A DNA stretch of 64,000 nucleotides from an uncultured Oscillospiraceae bacterium (GCA_947629915.1 CANRFN010000008.1:24446-88445), one strand, 5' to 3'; positions 42,928 to 52,637 are shown, numbered from the stretch's first letter. The notes: generated by a model from the letters alone, not told the origin. Translations and numbers: made by a program.

Positions 42928-44817
42928 TTAATCGCTGCCCTTCAACTGCGGGTTGATGGCATCGCGCAAGCCATTGCCGAACAGGTTGAAGGAGATCATC
43001 ATCAGTGCCATCACAACGGCGGGGAATATGACCAGATAGGGATATACGCCCAGGTATGGCTGGTTATTGGACATCATGACGCCGAAGGACTGCCGTCCCT
43101 GCAGACCCAGATTCAGGTATGCCAGGGTGGCCTCGGAGAAGATGCCGCTGGGGATCATCAGCACGCTGGAGGTGACGATGGTGCCCAGGGAGTTGGGAAG
43201 AATGTGCTTGAAGATCAGCCGGGTGTCCGAAGAGCCCAGCGTTCTGGATGCCAGCACGTACTCACGGCCTTTGAACCGATAGAACTGGGTTCTGGTGCGG
43301 GCTGCTGTGCCGATCCATCCCGTCAGACAGAGGGCCAGCACGAAGGTGAAGAAGTTGTTGCCCAGGTGCAGGATACAGATCGTCATGACCACGATCCACG
43401 GGACACCGCCCAGGATCTCACAGAAGCGTTCCATCCAGAGGTCCACATTGCCTCCGAAATAGCCGGAGATGGAGCCCCAGACCAGGCCGAAGCAGAAGCA
43501 GAAAACAGCGGTGAGAAGGCCGAGGATCAGAGAGGTCCGCAGACCGGTAAAGGCGCGTTTGAAGAGGTCAAAGCCGGAGTTGTCCGTGCCGAAGAGGAAC
43601 TTCGGCATCTCATCGTAGCCCAGCTTCTTGTATCCCCAGCCTCTGGCGGTGATGCTGGACAGTTTTTTGGTGATGCCCATAACGGTCTGGCTCTCCACCA
43701 CATCGATGGGGCAGTCCTCAGACAACACGGTAAAAGATTCCGGACCGACCTTGGCATCATAAGTGCAGTAACCTGCCTCGATCCAAGAGTTCAACTCAGA
43801 GGCGGAGTAGGTCACGAGATCTGCATCTCCGTACACCAGGAAGTAGGTGTCAAGGGTGTAGTCGCAATAGTAGATCTCGGCGCTGTGGATGCCTTTCCGG
43901 CCGGTGCAGCTCCAGTAAGAGAGAGAGGTGGTATCGCTCACAAGGACGAATTGGGTGGCGTCTTGAATGGAGATCTCCTCCAGCTCTTCCAGGTTTGCCG
44001 CAGACTCATCCGCCCGGAGAATGGCGTTCTCGATCAGGATGAACTGCAGAGCGCTGGTAGAGGATTTCACTTCAAAGACGACCTGGGCGCGGGTGGATGT
44101 CAGTCCGGCGTTGGCGAGAACCTCACTGATGTTGACGGACAGTGGGCTGTAGTCTTTGGAGAAGTCCCGCAGCATCAGCTTTTCATCGCCAGCCAGCAGA
44201 TAGACAGCGTATTCACCCTGCTGAGAATTGCCAACGATCTCCTCGTTGCCAAACGTCACATCCAGCCAATAGTTGTTGTTGGCGTCCATGGCAGTGGCCT
44301 TGGAGGTCAAAAGTGTGTTTCGATCCGCTACAGCGGCGTCTGTAGCGACCATGACATAGCCGCCTGTGGCATAGTTGTTTGCCGCATCGATCAAGGTGGG
44401 CTCCGGATCAATGGTGATATCCACGATGGAGGCCTTTACAGCGGGAATGCTGTACTTCTCGGAAAGCGCAGGCACTTCATTTACCGTGTCATAGACCACA
44501 TGCTCATAGCTCATGGTACCGTCCCAGAAACCCGTGCCGGCTTCAAAGAGCTTCGGGGCAAGAAATGCCTCCTGAGAGCGCACGGTGGTGATGTTGGCTT
44601 TGGAGAGCACCGGTACAAGGATCGTCAGCAGAATGAGAACGCCCAGGATATAGCTGCCGGCCACAGAGGCTTTGTTCTTGCGGAAACGTCGGAGTGCGTC
44701 CCGGATGAAGGTGGTGGGTTTGGTCTCCAGCTTGGTGTCGGTGACCCGCTTTTCCGTTTGAATCAGGACAAAATCGTCTTCCTGGAAGACTCTCTCTTTT
44801 TGACCGTCTGTATTCAT
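42928..44817 (-). CDS. Oligopeptide ABC permease (OppC-type) with large extracytoplasmic insert
   Basis: This permease has 629 residues, about twice the usual OppC. A cytoplasmic N-terminus and first membrane segment (about 53-72) are normal. About 330 residues rich in Asp, Thr and Tyr then follow, facing outwards by topology. From about 407 the standard core resumes (FLFGTDNSGFDLFKRAFTGL), with five membrane segments and the EAA loop region (ASRTLGSSDTRLIFKHILPN). The insert resembles no domain recognised here. The gene overlaps the OppB stop by four bases (ATGA) and is coupled to it. Confidence 0.92.
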   Translation of the reverse strand: MNTDGQKERVFQEDDFVLIQTEKRVTDTKLETKPTTFIRDALRRFRKNKASVAGSYILGVLILLTILVPVLSKANITTVRSQEAFLAPKLFEAGTGFWDGTMSYEHVVYDTVNEVPALSEKYSIPAVKASIVDITIDPEPTLIDAANNYATGGYVMVATDAAVADRNTLLTSKATAMDANNNYWLDVTFGNEEIVGNSQQGEYAVYLLAGDEKLMLRDFSKDYSPLSVNISEVLANAGLTSTRAQVVFEVKSSTSALQFILIENAILRADESAANLEELEEISIQDATQFVLVSDTTSLSYWSCTGRKGIHSAEIYYCDYTLDTYFLVYGDADLVTYSASELNSWIEAGYCTYDAKVGPESFTVLSEDCPIDVVESQTVMGITKKLSSITARGWGYKKLGYDEMPKFLFGTDNSGFDLFKRAFTGLRTSLILGLLTAVFCFCFGLVWGSISGYFGGNVDLWMERFCEILGGVPWIVVMTICILHLGNNFFTFVLALCLTGWIGTAARTRTQFYRFKGREYVLASRTLGSSDTRLIFKHILPNSLGTIVTSSVLMIPSGIFSEATLAYLNLGLQGRQSFGVMMSNNQPYLGVYPYLVIFPAVVMALMMISFNLFGNGLRDAINPQLKGSD

Positions 44818-45851
44818 TTCTTCGCCCCCATTCTGATGCGAGGATCAATGAAACCGTAGGATAGGTCTAGCAAGATACCTGCTAACAGGCCAAGCGTAGT
44901 AAAGATCGCCATATCCACGAAGAGGATGTCGTAGTCTTTGTAGTTCAGAGCCAGGACAAAGAGTTTGCCGATACCGGGGATGCCGTAGAGCTGCTCCAGA
45001 ATCATGGAGCCGCCCAGAATGCCGATAAACTCAGCCAGAATGGAGGGGAAGATCGGCACCATTGCATTCTTAAGTGCATGCCGGATGATGGCCTGCCGTC
45101 TGGTGAGCCCCTTGGTGCGAGCCAGCAGCAGGTAATCACTCTCCAGCACTTCGCAGAGTTCTGCTCTGGTAAAGCGGCAGTATCCGCAGACGGAACCAAA
45201 TGAGAGACAGAAAACGGGGATGATGTAGCCCTGGGCCTTCATGGCTGTGCTGGCGGATTCTGTGGGCCAGGAGCTGGGAAGCCAGCCCAGGTCATAGGCG
45301 AAGATCCGCAGGATGAAGGAGATCAAGACAAAACTCGGGATGGAGATGAAGACCATGACCAGTGTGGAGATGGTATGGTCTGTGAGAGAATTCTTCTTCA
45401 GAGCCGCCCAGATGCCTAGGAGGATTCCAAGAGGCACGGAGAAAATGACGGAGAAGATATTCAATCGGATCGAGTATCCAATTCTGGAGCCGATGATGAC
45501 AGCGGCGGAGACATTCGGCTGGAATGTCTTGCTGTAGCCCCAGTCCCACTTGGTGATGATGTTCTTGAGCCAATTGACATACTGTGTCATGACTGGCACT
45601 TGATAATAGAAGTTGGATCGGCCATGTTCCGCCGGGGACTTATAGAGGTACTCTCCATATTGAGATTCCTCATGGTCAAACCGATACACATATCCCAGAC
45701 TGTACTGCTTATCAAAGTAAGCGATCTGCTGGGCATCTCCTCCGATTGGCCGGTCAAAGGGCAATAGTTTTACCAGGATGAAGGTCAATGAAAGGATTAT
45801 GTAGGCGGTCATGAGAGCCAGGCCGATACGTTTTGCTACATATTTCCCCAT
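44814..45851 (-). CDS. Oligopeptide ABC permease (OppB-type)
   Basis: The 345-residue inner-membrane permease has six membrane segments, the first at about 8-30, and the EAA loop (LARTKGLTRRQAIIRHALKN). The loop after the first membrane segment is about 100 residues, a little longer than usual. The start at 45851 is chosen because GAGAGGTGG lies upstream; an ATG at 45869 would put that site inside the gene. It is separated from the binding-protein gene by a hairpin. Confidence 0.94.
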   Translation of the reverse strand: MGKYVAKRIGLALMTAYIILSLTFILVKLLPFDRPIGGDAQQIAYFDKQYSLGYVYRFDHEESQYGEYLYKSPAEHGRSNFYYQVPVMTQYVNWLKNIITKWDWGYSKTFQPNVSAAVIIGSRIGYSIRLNIFSVIFSVPLGILLGIWAALKKNSLTDHTISTLVMVFISIPSFVLISFILRIFAYDLGWLPSSWPTESASTAMKAQGYIIPVFCLSFGSVCGYCRFTRAELCEVLESDYLLLARTKGLTRRQAIIRHALKNAMVPIFPSILAEFIGILGGSMILEQLYGIPGIGKLFVLALNYKDYDILFVDMAIFTTLGLLAGILLDLSYGFIDPRIRMGAKK

Positions 45852-45876
45852 AGTCCACCTCTCTTTCACGTTATAA

Positions 45877-45917
45877 GGAAAGGTAATGCGATCGGCAAGC
45901 CAACCGCATTACCTTCC
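45877..45917 (-). other. Hairpin between binding-protein and permease genes, left Opp operon
   Basis: An 11-bp stem (AAGGTAATGCG with CGCATTACCTT) is followed on the minus strand by a weak TTCCTTATAA tail. Such hairpins often raise binding-protein mRNA above permease mRNA. Confidence 0.6.
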
Positions 45918-45956
45918 TTGGTGTTAATTCAGATGAGTTGACCTCTCAGCGGGATC

Positions 45957-48773
45957 TCACTCCACGACAAAGTAGTCGTCCACAGAGTAGTAGGCGTTGG
46001 CAGTCTCGCCATTCAGCTCGTAATCATAGTAGAAGTCGAAGCCGGTGACGCCCTCGGGATTCTCAGAGGTGCCATTGCCGTTGATGTACAGAGCGACCAG
46101 GTCTGCCGGTACGGTGAAGGTGACAACCACAGTGCCATCGCCCTTGTCCTCGGTGGTGAACTCAACAGACTCTTCCTCGTAGTTGCCATCGCCGTTGCGG
46201 TAACGCTCGTAGTCGCAGCAGACAACGTCAGTGGGAGTGATGGTGGTCTGATCAGGCAGGGTCGCCTTCATCTCCATGGAGCCGGTGTAGCTGCCGTCAT
46301 CGTTCTTGGTGATGTTGGTGTAAGTGAACTGGATGACATCCTGGCTGTTGCCGTCCTCAACGATGGCCTTGGAGTTGGCAGCCAGATAGAATGCGTCATA
46401 AGAGTAGCGCTGGCCCTCAAAGACGATGGGGTAGGAGTTGGCGTCATTGGTGTCTTTGCCCCAGTTCAGCGTGAAGCTGTTGGAGATGTCCTGGTTGGCG
46501 GAGAGCACGCTCATGAAGTCCAGCGGATTCAGCGTGTTGCCGGAGATGGAGCCGAAGCCCAGATCGAACTGGCCAACCATCATCTTGTTGTAGTAGACAT
46601 CAGACCAAACGTTGCCAACCCAGAACTGGAGGTCCAGCTTGTACTTGCCGCCGCTGACGCTGGGATCGTTGAAAGCGGTCTCAACGAAGGACTTCAGCTC
46701 GTTGTGATAGGTCTCCTCCTGGCTCGGCTCCATCCAGGCCACTTCGATGGTGATCACAGTGGGGTTGTCCTCGGTGCCCGGTGTGTAGGCGCCTTCGGCC
46801 TCAAGCTCAGTGAGAGCCAGACGGAAGTACTCGCGGGCGAGCTCCAGAGAATAGCCATAGCCATCGGTTTCTGCGATGAGCGGTTCAATCACCTTTTGAT
46901 GCTGCTCTGTCTCGATGTAAGGAAGGCCAGCTTCCGGCTCCCACAGATAGGCAGATGCCAGATAGTCCACGGAGGGAATGCTGCCGCGGGCGTTGGCGAA
47001 GGTGAGGCGGTCGATGGAGTACATCATGCCCTGACGGAAGTGGGCGTTGCCGAGAGCAGGCTTGACATCCCAGTAATCAGACTTCGGGGTCTGGGTTACT
47101 GTGCCGTTCTCGCCAAACATCTCCTCCCAGTCCGCCTCGTTCAGTGCGTTCATGTTCAGTTTGAACACGGAGTCGCCTGTCGTTCTTCTGGCGCGAGGAT
47201 CGGTGCGGTACTCGTTCATACGGGTCAGCGGGATACCGCATGCATCGGTATGGCCGGCGAGGAACTCATTAAATGCAGCCTCAGGGTCTTCCTTGGATGC
47301 AGGGAAAATACGGATGTGAACACCGGGGATGCTATACTTGGTGTCAGCATAGACGTAGTTGGGGTTCTTCTTGTAGACGATTTCCTGGTCCTGGTGATAG
47401 GCCTCCAGATAGTAGGCGCCCAGAGCGAGGGAGTTGTCTACAGGAGTCTCAGTGGCATCCAGATTGAAGCCCAGATAGTTCTGTACAGTGACGAGGTCGA
47501 TAAAGTCCTGGGGAATCGGCATTTGCAGGGTGCCATTGATGTAGTACATGGCATAGAACGCATTCAATTCCTGGGTGAACTCATACTCAAAGTAGCTCTT
47601 GCCGTCCTCTTCATAGACCTTAATGCCTACCTGGTCCCAAAGATCCTGGTTGAAGCCATTGGCTGTGCCGTCATAGAAGGCCTTGGCGCCGACAATAGCG
47701 CCAGTGGTGTTGTTTGCCATCTCACCGCCGCGATACAGCTGGTTGGACTGGGTGAGCAGGAGTTTGTATGCAGTGACGTAGTCTTCGAGTTCAACCTCTC
47801 TGTTGTTGAAAGCGGCACGGGACTCAAGAGTGGAACCAGTGGTATACTTCAGGCCTTCCTTACCGGTGCGGACCTGGAATCTCCACTTGGTAGCGGAGCC
47901 ATCGCCGTTATCATCGTTCATTGCAACAGGCTTCTCCATGGCCAGCTCCGGCGTCCAGACATAGCCATCCTTGGTGTCATTCATGAACGTGGTAAAGTAG
48001 CTGGCGGCAATGTATCCGTAGAAGTCTGCAACTTCGGAGCCCTGATCGTTGAGATAGTTCAGAGTGCCGGGGTCGCTGGCATTCAGTGAGTGATAATAGC
48101 GCTTCCAGGCCTCATTGGTCTCATAGTCCAGATCTGCAGTGATGTCGCCCTCTGGCAGAGTACCGAAGCCATAGCCAGGGATGTAGTTCTCTGTGCCCAA
48201 GGTCACGCGCTCGTTGTAGAGGTTTGTGGAGCCGTTCTCATAAAAAGGCAGGCCAGCGGAACCGGTTCTGTATGCGTAGGTCTCCAGAAGGGCAAGCATA
48301 TCAGTGCGCTCTTCGTAGCTCTTGCCTGCAAAAGACTGGATGCCATTTGCAGTGGGAACGCAGGCGAGAACGGCGTTATAAGCGTCCTCATATGCCTTTT
48401 CCACATCCAGCACAGTCCCAGCGGCGTTGATGGCATCGTAGCCGGCAGAAGCGGCAGCTTCAACGTCGGTCTTCTCATCATCGGTGAGCTGATCGCTCAT
48501 ATCCAGCACGACCTGCTCCAGGTCATGGCTGATGTACGCTTTGAAGTCATCGGCGTCCATGTAAGCGCCGTCCCAATTGGCATTGGGGTCCTCAGTCTCA
48601 GTACTGGGTTCAGTCGCGGGGGTATCCTCGGGCGGATTGTTTTCGGGTTGCTGCGTTGCCGGGGCTTGTGTTGCCGGAGCCTGCGTTGCGGGAGTGTCCC
48701 CACCGCCGCCACAGGCACAGAGGCTAAAAAGCATGCAAGCAGCGAGTAGGAATGCTAGCAAATTCTTTTTCAC
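45957..48773 (-). CDS. Peptide-binding lipoprotein of the left Opp system (SBP family 5)
   Basis: This 938-residue lipoprotein captures peptides outside the cell for the left importer; ordinary OppA is about 540 residues. The lipobox LFSLCAC|GGGG ends the signal. A Thr/Pro/Ala linker with repeats of ATQAP follows, then an extra N-terminal helical part (about 70-200). The SBP_bac_5 body contains YVTAYKLLLTQSNQL and MYSIDRLTFAN. A C-terminal beta-rich addition (about 800-938) is also outside the usual fold. The start is GTG with GAAGGAGGAAC upstream. Its promoter lies about 320 bases upstream, beyond one copy of the ATTTGTGCTACAAAT palindrome. Confidence 0.92.
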   Translation of the reverse strand: MKKNLLAFLLAACMLFSLCACGGGGDTPATQAPATQAPATQQPENNPPEDTPATEPSTETEDPNANWDGAYMDADDFKAYISHDLEQVVLDMSDQLTDDEKTDVEAAASAGYDAINAAGTVLDVEKAYEDAYNAVLACVPTANGIQSFAGKSYEERTDMLALLETYAYRTGSAGLPFYENGSTNLYNERVTLGTENYIPGYGFGTLPEGDITADLDYETNEAWKRYYHSLNASDPGTLNYLNDQGSEVADFYGYIAASYFTTFMNDTKDGYVWTPELAMEKPVAMNDDNGDGSATKWRFQVRTGKEGLKYTTGSTLESRAAFNNREVELEDYVTAYKLLLTQSNQLYRGGEMANNTTGAIVGAKAFYDGTANGFNQDLWDQVGIKVYEEDGKSYFEYEFTQELNAFYAMYYINGTLQMPIPQDFIDLVTVQNYLGFNLDATETPVDNSLALGAYYLEAYHQDQEIVYKKNPNYVYADTKYSIPGVHIRIFPASKEDPEAAFNEFLAGHTDACGIPLTRMNEYRTDPRARRTTGDSVFKLNMNALNEADWEEMFGENGTVTQTPKSDYWDVKPALGNAHFRQGMMYSIDRLTFANARGSIPSVDYLASAYLWEPEAGLPYIETEQHQKVIEPLIAETDGYGYSLELAREYFRLALTELEAEGAYTPGTEDNPTVITIEVAWMEPSQEETYHNELKSFVETAFNDPSVSGGKYKLDLQFWVGNVWSDVYYNKMMVGQFDLGFGSISGNTLNPLDFMSVLSANQDISNSFTLNWGKDTNDANSYPIVFEGQRYSYDAFYLAANSKAIVEDGNSQDVIQFTYTNITKNDDGSYTGSMEMKATLPDQTTITPTDVVCCDYERYRNGDGNYEEESVEFTTEDKGDGTVVVTFTVPADLVALYINGNGTSENPEGVTGFDFYYDYELNGETANAYYSVDDYFVVE

Positions 48774-48888
48774 TACGTGTTCCTCCTTCGAAGAATTTTA
48801 TTAACAATTCGACAGCATTCACCTGGCATCGGCACTCTCTTCCGCGGCAAGCAGACACTGTGAATGGTTAAACGTGAGAACGAGCAGG

Positions 48889-48903
48889 ATTTGTGCTACA
48901 AAT
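48889..48903. repeat. Palindrome copy 1 (ATTTGTGCTACAAAT), upstream of left OppA
   Basis: ATTTGT and ACAAAT flank a GCT centre. It lies 115 bases before the left binding-protein start, within its leader. Copies 2 and 3 lie at 49849 and 52623. Confidence 0.85.
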
Positions 48904-48909
48904 TGCGGA

Positions 48910-48938
48910 CGGCGGTCCCGAGAAAACCCGGACCGCCG
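48910..48938. other. Hairpin beside palindrome copy 1
   Basis: CGGCGGTCC pairs with GGACCGCCG around an 11-base loop; no T-run follows. It lies in the leader of the left binding-protein gene. Confidence 0.45.
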
Positions 48939-49094
48939 AAAGGAAGAGCAGATAGATCGCCTTTTAATCGTCATACAATGCCACTGAGCGCGGGGACAGA
49001 TCAGGCAACTGTCCATAGATCAGACATCTTTGCCTGTGCATTGTACAAGGACAAAGGAGAACTGCGTCTCTCTGCCTCTGGCTACTTGACGAAG

Positions 49095-49123
49095 ATTCTA
49101 CCACTTTTCGGAATAGAATGCAA
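49095..49123 (-). promoter_or_regulatory. Promoter of the left Opp operon
   Basis: On the minus strand TTGCAT (49123-49118) and TAGAAT (49100-49095) are spaced 17 bases apart, about 320 bases before the gene. Confidence 0.65.
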
Positions 49124-49848
49124 CCCTTTTTTTCGGCAAAGTGGTAAAGTGCTCCATCCGAAAGCATGGCATATCTTCCATTTTTCGTGACAAATAGTCA
49201 AAAACCAAGGGCAACAATCCTGCTCAGCCGGCTATTTCCAAAGAATTTTCCTCAGTTTTCCGATTGTTATCCTTCTTTTTCGTCAAACTGACGAGTTTTC
49301 AGGAGCGGACCTGGCGTTAATACATACAGAAAGGGGAGAAATGGGGTGGATCCCCCAAGGAGAGAAATCGTCATATATCCCTACGATCCTGTGAAATCTG
49401 CACGATTACTCAGGATCGAATTGGGAATGTCAGGTGCTGTGGCAGTACCTTCGCCCCGTTTTCGGTCTCATCCGTGCAGCTGACCATGCCAATTCGATTG
49501 GTTTGCCATGATCTCGAAAACTGCGCTCGGGTCATCTCTGCGCATACAACTGTCCACGACCGGAGGACATTGCCGATAGAAATCGCCCCATTTGGCTTTA
49601 TTCGAAATGGGCAGCTGAAACATCTCTTGCAACATTTGTCGAATCAATCGGCCTCTCCTACGCGGCATCCGTGTGGCTTCGCAAGTACCCATGCAGCATC
49701 GAAGTGCGGGAAGAGCTGCAATCGGAACAGTGGTTTCATGATCCGTTGATTCGGCACGCTGCCTTCATCAGACTGCATTAGACTGCATTTCGCCGAAAGC
49801 CCATGCCTCTCCACCTCATGATTAGACCGTTAGACCGACCGATGCGAG
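49124..49848. other. A/T-richer intergenic stretch without a supported gene
   Basis: Short open frames here have no family resemblance. Two small tandem repeats lie close to palindrome copy 2: AGACTGCATT twice at 49770-49789 and TTAGACCG twice at 49822-49837. Composition differs from the flanking operons, as expected for acquired DNA. Confidence 0.5.
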
Positions 49849-49870
49849 ATTTGTAGCACAAATGCCGCAT
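49849..49870. repeat. Palindrome copy 2, inverted relative to copies 1 and 3
   Basis: The plus strand reads ATTTGTAGCACAAAT followed by GCCGCAT. Its reverse complement is identical over 22 bases to 52616-52637. It lies 181 bases from the recombinase stop codon. Confidence 0.85.
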
Positions 49871-50051
49871 ATGCTACAGACTGGATGGAGGAAGTCCAAA
49901 GATGCCACGTTTTGCGAGATAATACTTGGAAACGGCAAGACAAACTTCCCGTTTGCAAGAATAGATAATGTGCTATCGGATCAGGAGCCGCCATTTCGGA
50001 CAGACATCTGCCATGTCGGCCGCTCTGTCTGCCAAGCTGCGGTATCGTTTT

Positions 50052-51317
50052 TCACTCCATGTGGCACTGCTCCTGGCTCAGGTAGCTCCGCATCAGCTCA
50101 CCGGCCTCATCTGCCTCCCGATTGTCTGGGTGGACGTAGTATTTTGAAGTGACCGAGACATTGGCGTGCCCCAGGCGCTTGCTCACTCCAGAAAGACTGG
50201 CTCCGCCGGCAAGACTGATGGTGGCAAAACTGTGGCGCAGGCTGTGGCAGTGAAGCCAGGGGCATCCGATTTGCTCGCCGATTTGCCGAAGATGCCGCCG
50301 GATGGTATCCTCGTCATAGGGCTTTCCGGTTTTTCCGTTCACAAACACATATCCAGGGCTGTCCGCACAGGTCTCTGTTGATTCACCCTCCCCCGCGGCC
50401 TCGTCTTTCATCTGCTGAAGCAGCTCCATGATTTCCGATGCAATGCGCACCCGCCGGCTCCTTCCGGACTTGGGCAGCAGGTTCTCCCCGTGCTGGAGGT
50501 TGTTCTCCACCAGAACCGTGCCATCGGCAAAGTCCACAGCGTTCCACCGGAGCCCGCGCAGCTCGCCGAGGCGCATCCCGCTGTCCAGGCCCAGCCGGAA
50601 CAATGTCTTCCAGAGCAGCGGCTGCTGATTCACAGCTGCGAGAAACTCCAATGTCTCCTGCAGCGTCATGGCCTGAAGGGAGCATTCCACCTCCTGACCC
50701 TGTCGTTGCCGCAGCATGTCTTTGGACTCTTTCAGGGGACGCACCTTATGAAAAGGAAAAGTCTCCAACAGGCCGAGGTTCACAGCTTCCCGAAGGATCG
50801 CATTCACCTGATTCCTGCGGAGATTTACACTGGACACTTTCTTTCCGCTCTCCCGCAAGTGCTGTAGGAAGTTCTGTATGTGATAAGGTTTGATCTCGGT
50901 CAGTTTCATTGCCCACAGGGGTTCGTGAGATAAGGTTGAGACGAGCTGATCATAGGAGAGTAGCGTGTTCAGAGAGCATTCCATCTCCTTCATCGGCCGG
51001 AATGTGTCTTTGTAGAACTGGCAAAGCGTTAGCCCATTGTCCCGATTTGCAGCCGTCCACTCTTTCCTCGTCTCCCCTTCCTGGGCCACAGCTCTGGTAC
51101 GTTCCCGCCTTGCTTTCACGGTGTTGTTCTGAAAGTCTTGCTCAAACCTTGCAGCAAAGTCTTGCAGCGAAATTTGAACCGCCTCCTCGTCCATTCCCTC
51201 GTCCGGTTTCCATGTCGTGCTCACGCTCTTCCGGCTTCCATCTCCACAGCGTCTGCTGCAGGTGATGAGATAGCTGACCGAGCCATCCTTGTTGTCTCTT
51301 TTTCGAATTGATGCCAT
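50052..51317 (-). CDS. Tyrosine recombinase between the two Opp operons
   Basis: The 421-residue recombinase has an arm-binding N terminus (MASIRKRDNKDGSVSYLITC), a SAM-like core-binding region (about 95-200) and a catalytic domain. Catalytic residues are Arg in SGMRLGELRGLRW (about 247), HSLRHSFA (about 357) and the tyrosine in TSKYYVHP (about 392). AAAGGAACG precedes the ATG. No excisionase, transposon or phage genes accompany it. It lies inside a pair of 22-bp inverted repeats at 49849 and 52616, so a local inversion role is possible. The alternative is a remnant of an integrated element. Confidence 0.95.
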   Translation of the reverse strand: MASIRKRDNKDGSVSYLITCSRRCGDGSRKSVSTTWKPDEGMDEEAVQISLQDFAARFEQDFQNNTVKARRERTRAVAQEGETRKEWTAANRDNGLTLCQFYKDTFRPMKEMECSLNTLLSYDQLVSTLSHEPLWAMKLTEIKPYHIQNFLQHLRESGKKVSSVNLRRNQVNAILREAVNLGLLETFPFHKVRPLKESKDMLRQRQGQEVECSLQAMTLQETLEFLAAVNQQPLLWKTLFRLGLDSGMRLGELRGLRWNAVDFADGTVLVENNLQHGENLLPKSGRSRRVRIASEIMELLQQMKDEAAGEGESTETCADSPGYVFVNGKTGKPYDEDTIRRHLRQIGEQIGCPWLHCHSLRHSFATISLAGGASLSGVSKRLGHANVSVTSKYYVHPDNREADEAGELMRSYLSQEQCHME

Positions 51318-52615
51318 AACGCGTTCCTTTCTGTTTTGATTCGACTTCCGAGACCGCTACCGTACGCATGCCCCAGAATTTGAACCGAGTTGGATGATCT
51401 GTACATCTGCGGCACCTCTCATTGCGTGCGCAGCTATGGAATCATGTTCTCTTCTGCTGCGCTTCAGAGGCACCGCACAGGTTGCCTACGAACCGCACTG
51501 GTGGGCCGCGAATGAGATTCTCCTCACATCGCAATGGCACGATATGTTTCGGTTTCTGCATGATCATCGCCTTTCGCTTGGACTATGTTTGATGCAGTAT
51601 CTGCCGACATTGACTACACCAAGGCTCGGAAACAAAGTTGAGACCAGGATCGCCCTATGAAATCCTATCGCATGTCACATGTCATGGGAAACAGGAAGGA
51701 GGGAAACAAGCAAAAAGGTTATTTTGCTGCCGATGAATGCATTACAACTTCAAAACCATTGGCATTTTTTGCAGGACTCGGCAAGCCGCAACCGCGTACA
51801 GACAGGGCAAAAGCCCGATGAAGTGGGTGAAATCCACGTTCGTTTTGCAAGTTACACAGGTAGATCCTGCAAATCTTCATGATCGGCAGAACGCTGCACA
51901 TTGTCTCTTTCCAAGCAGGCAAGAGATATTATGTGGTAGATCAGCCATCGCCTGGGATAGATGAAAATTATATGGATGCCAGAAGCAGAGTCAAGAAGTC
52001 GCTGCAAGGAAAACGCGCAACATCTGAAAACATGGGATCAAATCAGGCAAGGGTACATTCTCGACACGGCAACCCGGAAAAGCGCCGTTACTGTCCTCCA
52101 CAGGAAAGCACTTGTCCTCCACCACAAACACTGTCTCGCACTGAAACCGCCGGTTCCAACTGGCCGATTCCGCGCTTTCGCCTTTCAGTCGTAGTGATGA
52201 TAGAATTGTTAGAATGCTTGTCGATATTCTGTGTTTTTAAAAGGGATCGTTAACTTGAGAGTTGGAAATTCTCTGTTTTGCATATAAAGTGCTGAATTTC
52301 CCGTATTGAGCTCGACATTTTGACGGATTTTGACTTGCCAACCTATGGCAATTCTCCAAAGAGCCGTTTGCGTGGACTGGACAATTTTCCAGTTCATGGC
52401 ATTATCATCAAAAAATGGTGGTGCGATTTGGAAGGGCAGAAAGCGCTTCACCGCTTTACTGAAAAAAAGGCTTGCACAATGAGTGGAGCTGTGCTAAAAT
52501 CTTTGAAAGCTGAGAGGCCTGTTCATGCAGATTTAGAAACTGCATCTCACTGCCGGCCCACCGGAAGACGGATTGTTCATACCGGTGAACTGGATTTTTC
52601 TGCAGAATGTAATCC
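51318..52615. other. 1.3-kb A/T-richer stretch with no supported gene
   Basis: The open frames at 51679-51882 and 51879-52253 have no family resemblance and no good ribosome binding site, and are not called. A GGTTCAAATTCTGG stretch on the minus strand near 51376 resembles a tRNA T-arm, but no tRNA can be folded around it. The stretch may be decayed element DNA. Confidence 0.45.
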
Positions 52616-52637
52616 ATGCGGCATTTGTGCTACAAAT
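52616..52637. repeat. Palindrome copy 3, upstream of right OppA
   Basis: ATGCGGC is followed by ATTTGTGCTACAAAT. It lies 140 bases before the right binding-protein start, a position similar to copy 1 in front of the left one. Over 22 bases it is the inverted counterpart of copy 2. Confidence 0.85.

Noticed and set aside
41413..44859. A 1,148-residue open frame on the plus strand
   Set aside because: It is the antisense shadow of the Opp ATPase and permease genes, with no family motifs and no ribosome binding site.
49468..49692. A 74-codon minus-strand frame between the left Opp promoter and the recombinase
   Set aside because: No homology pattern, no convincing ribosome binding site and unusual composition.
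51370..51395. tRNA T-arm-like stretch near the recombinase start
   Set aside because: The GGTTCAAATTCTGG sequence does not pair into a stable T-stem and no acceptor or anticodon arm is found.
51679..52253. Two overlapping plus-strand frames in the recombinase region
   Set aside because: Low-complexity basic sequence without domains; ribosome binding sites are poor.
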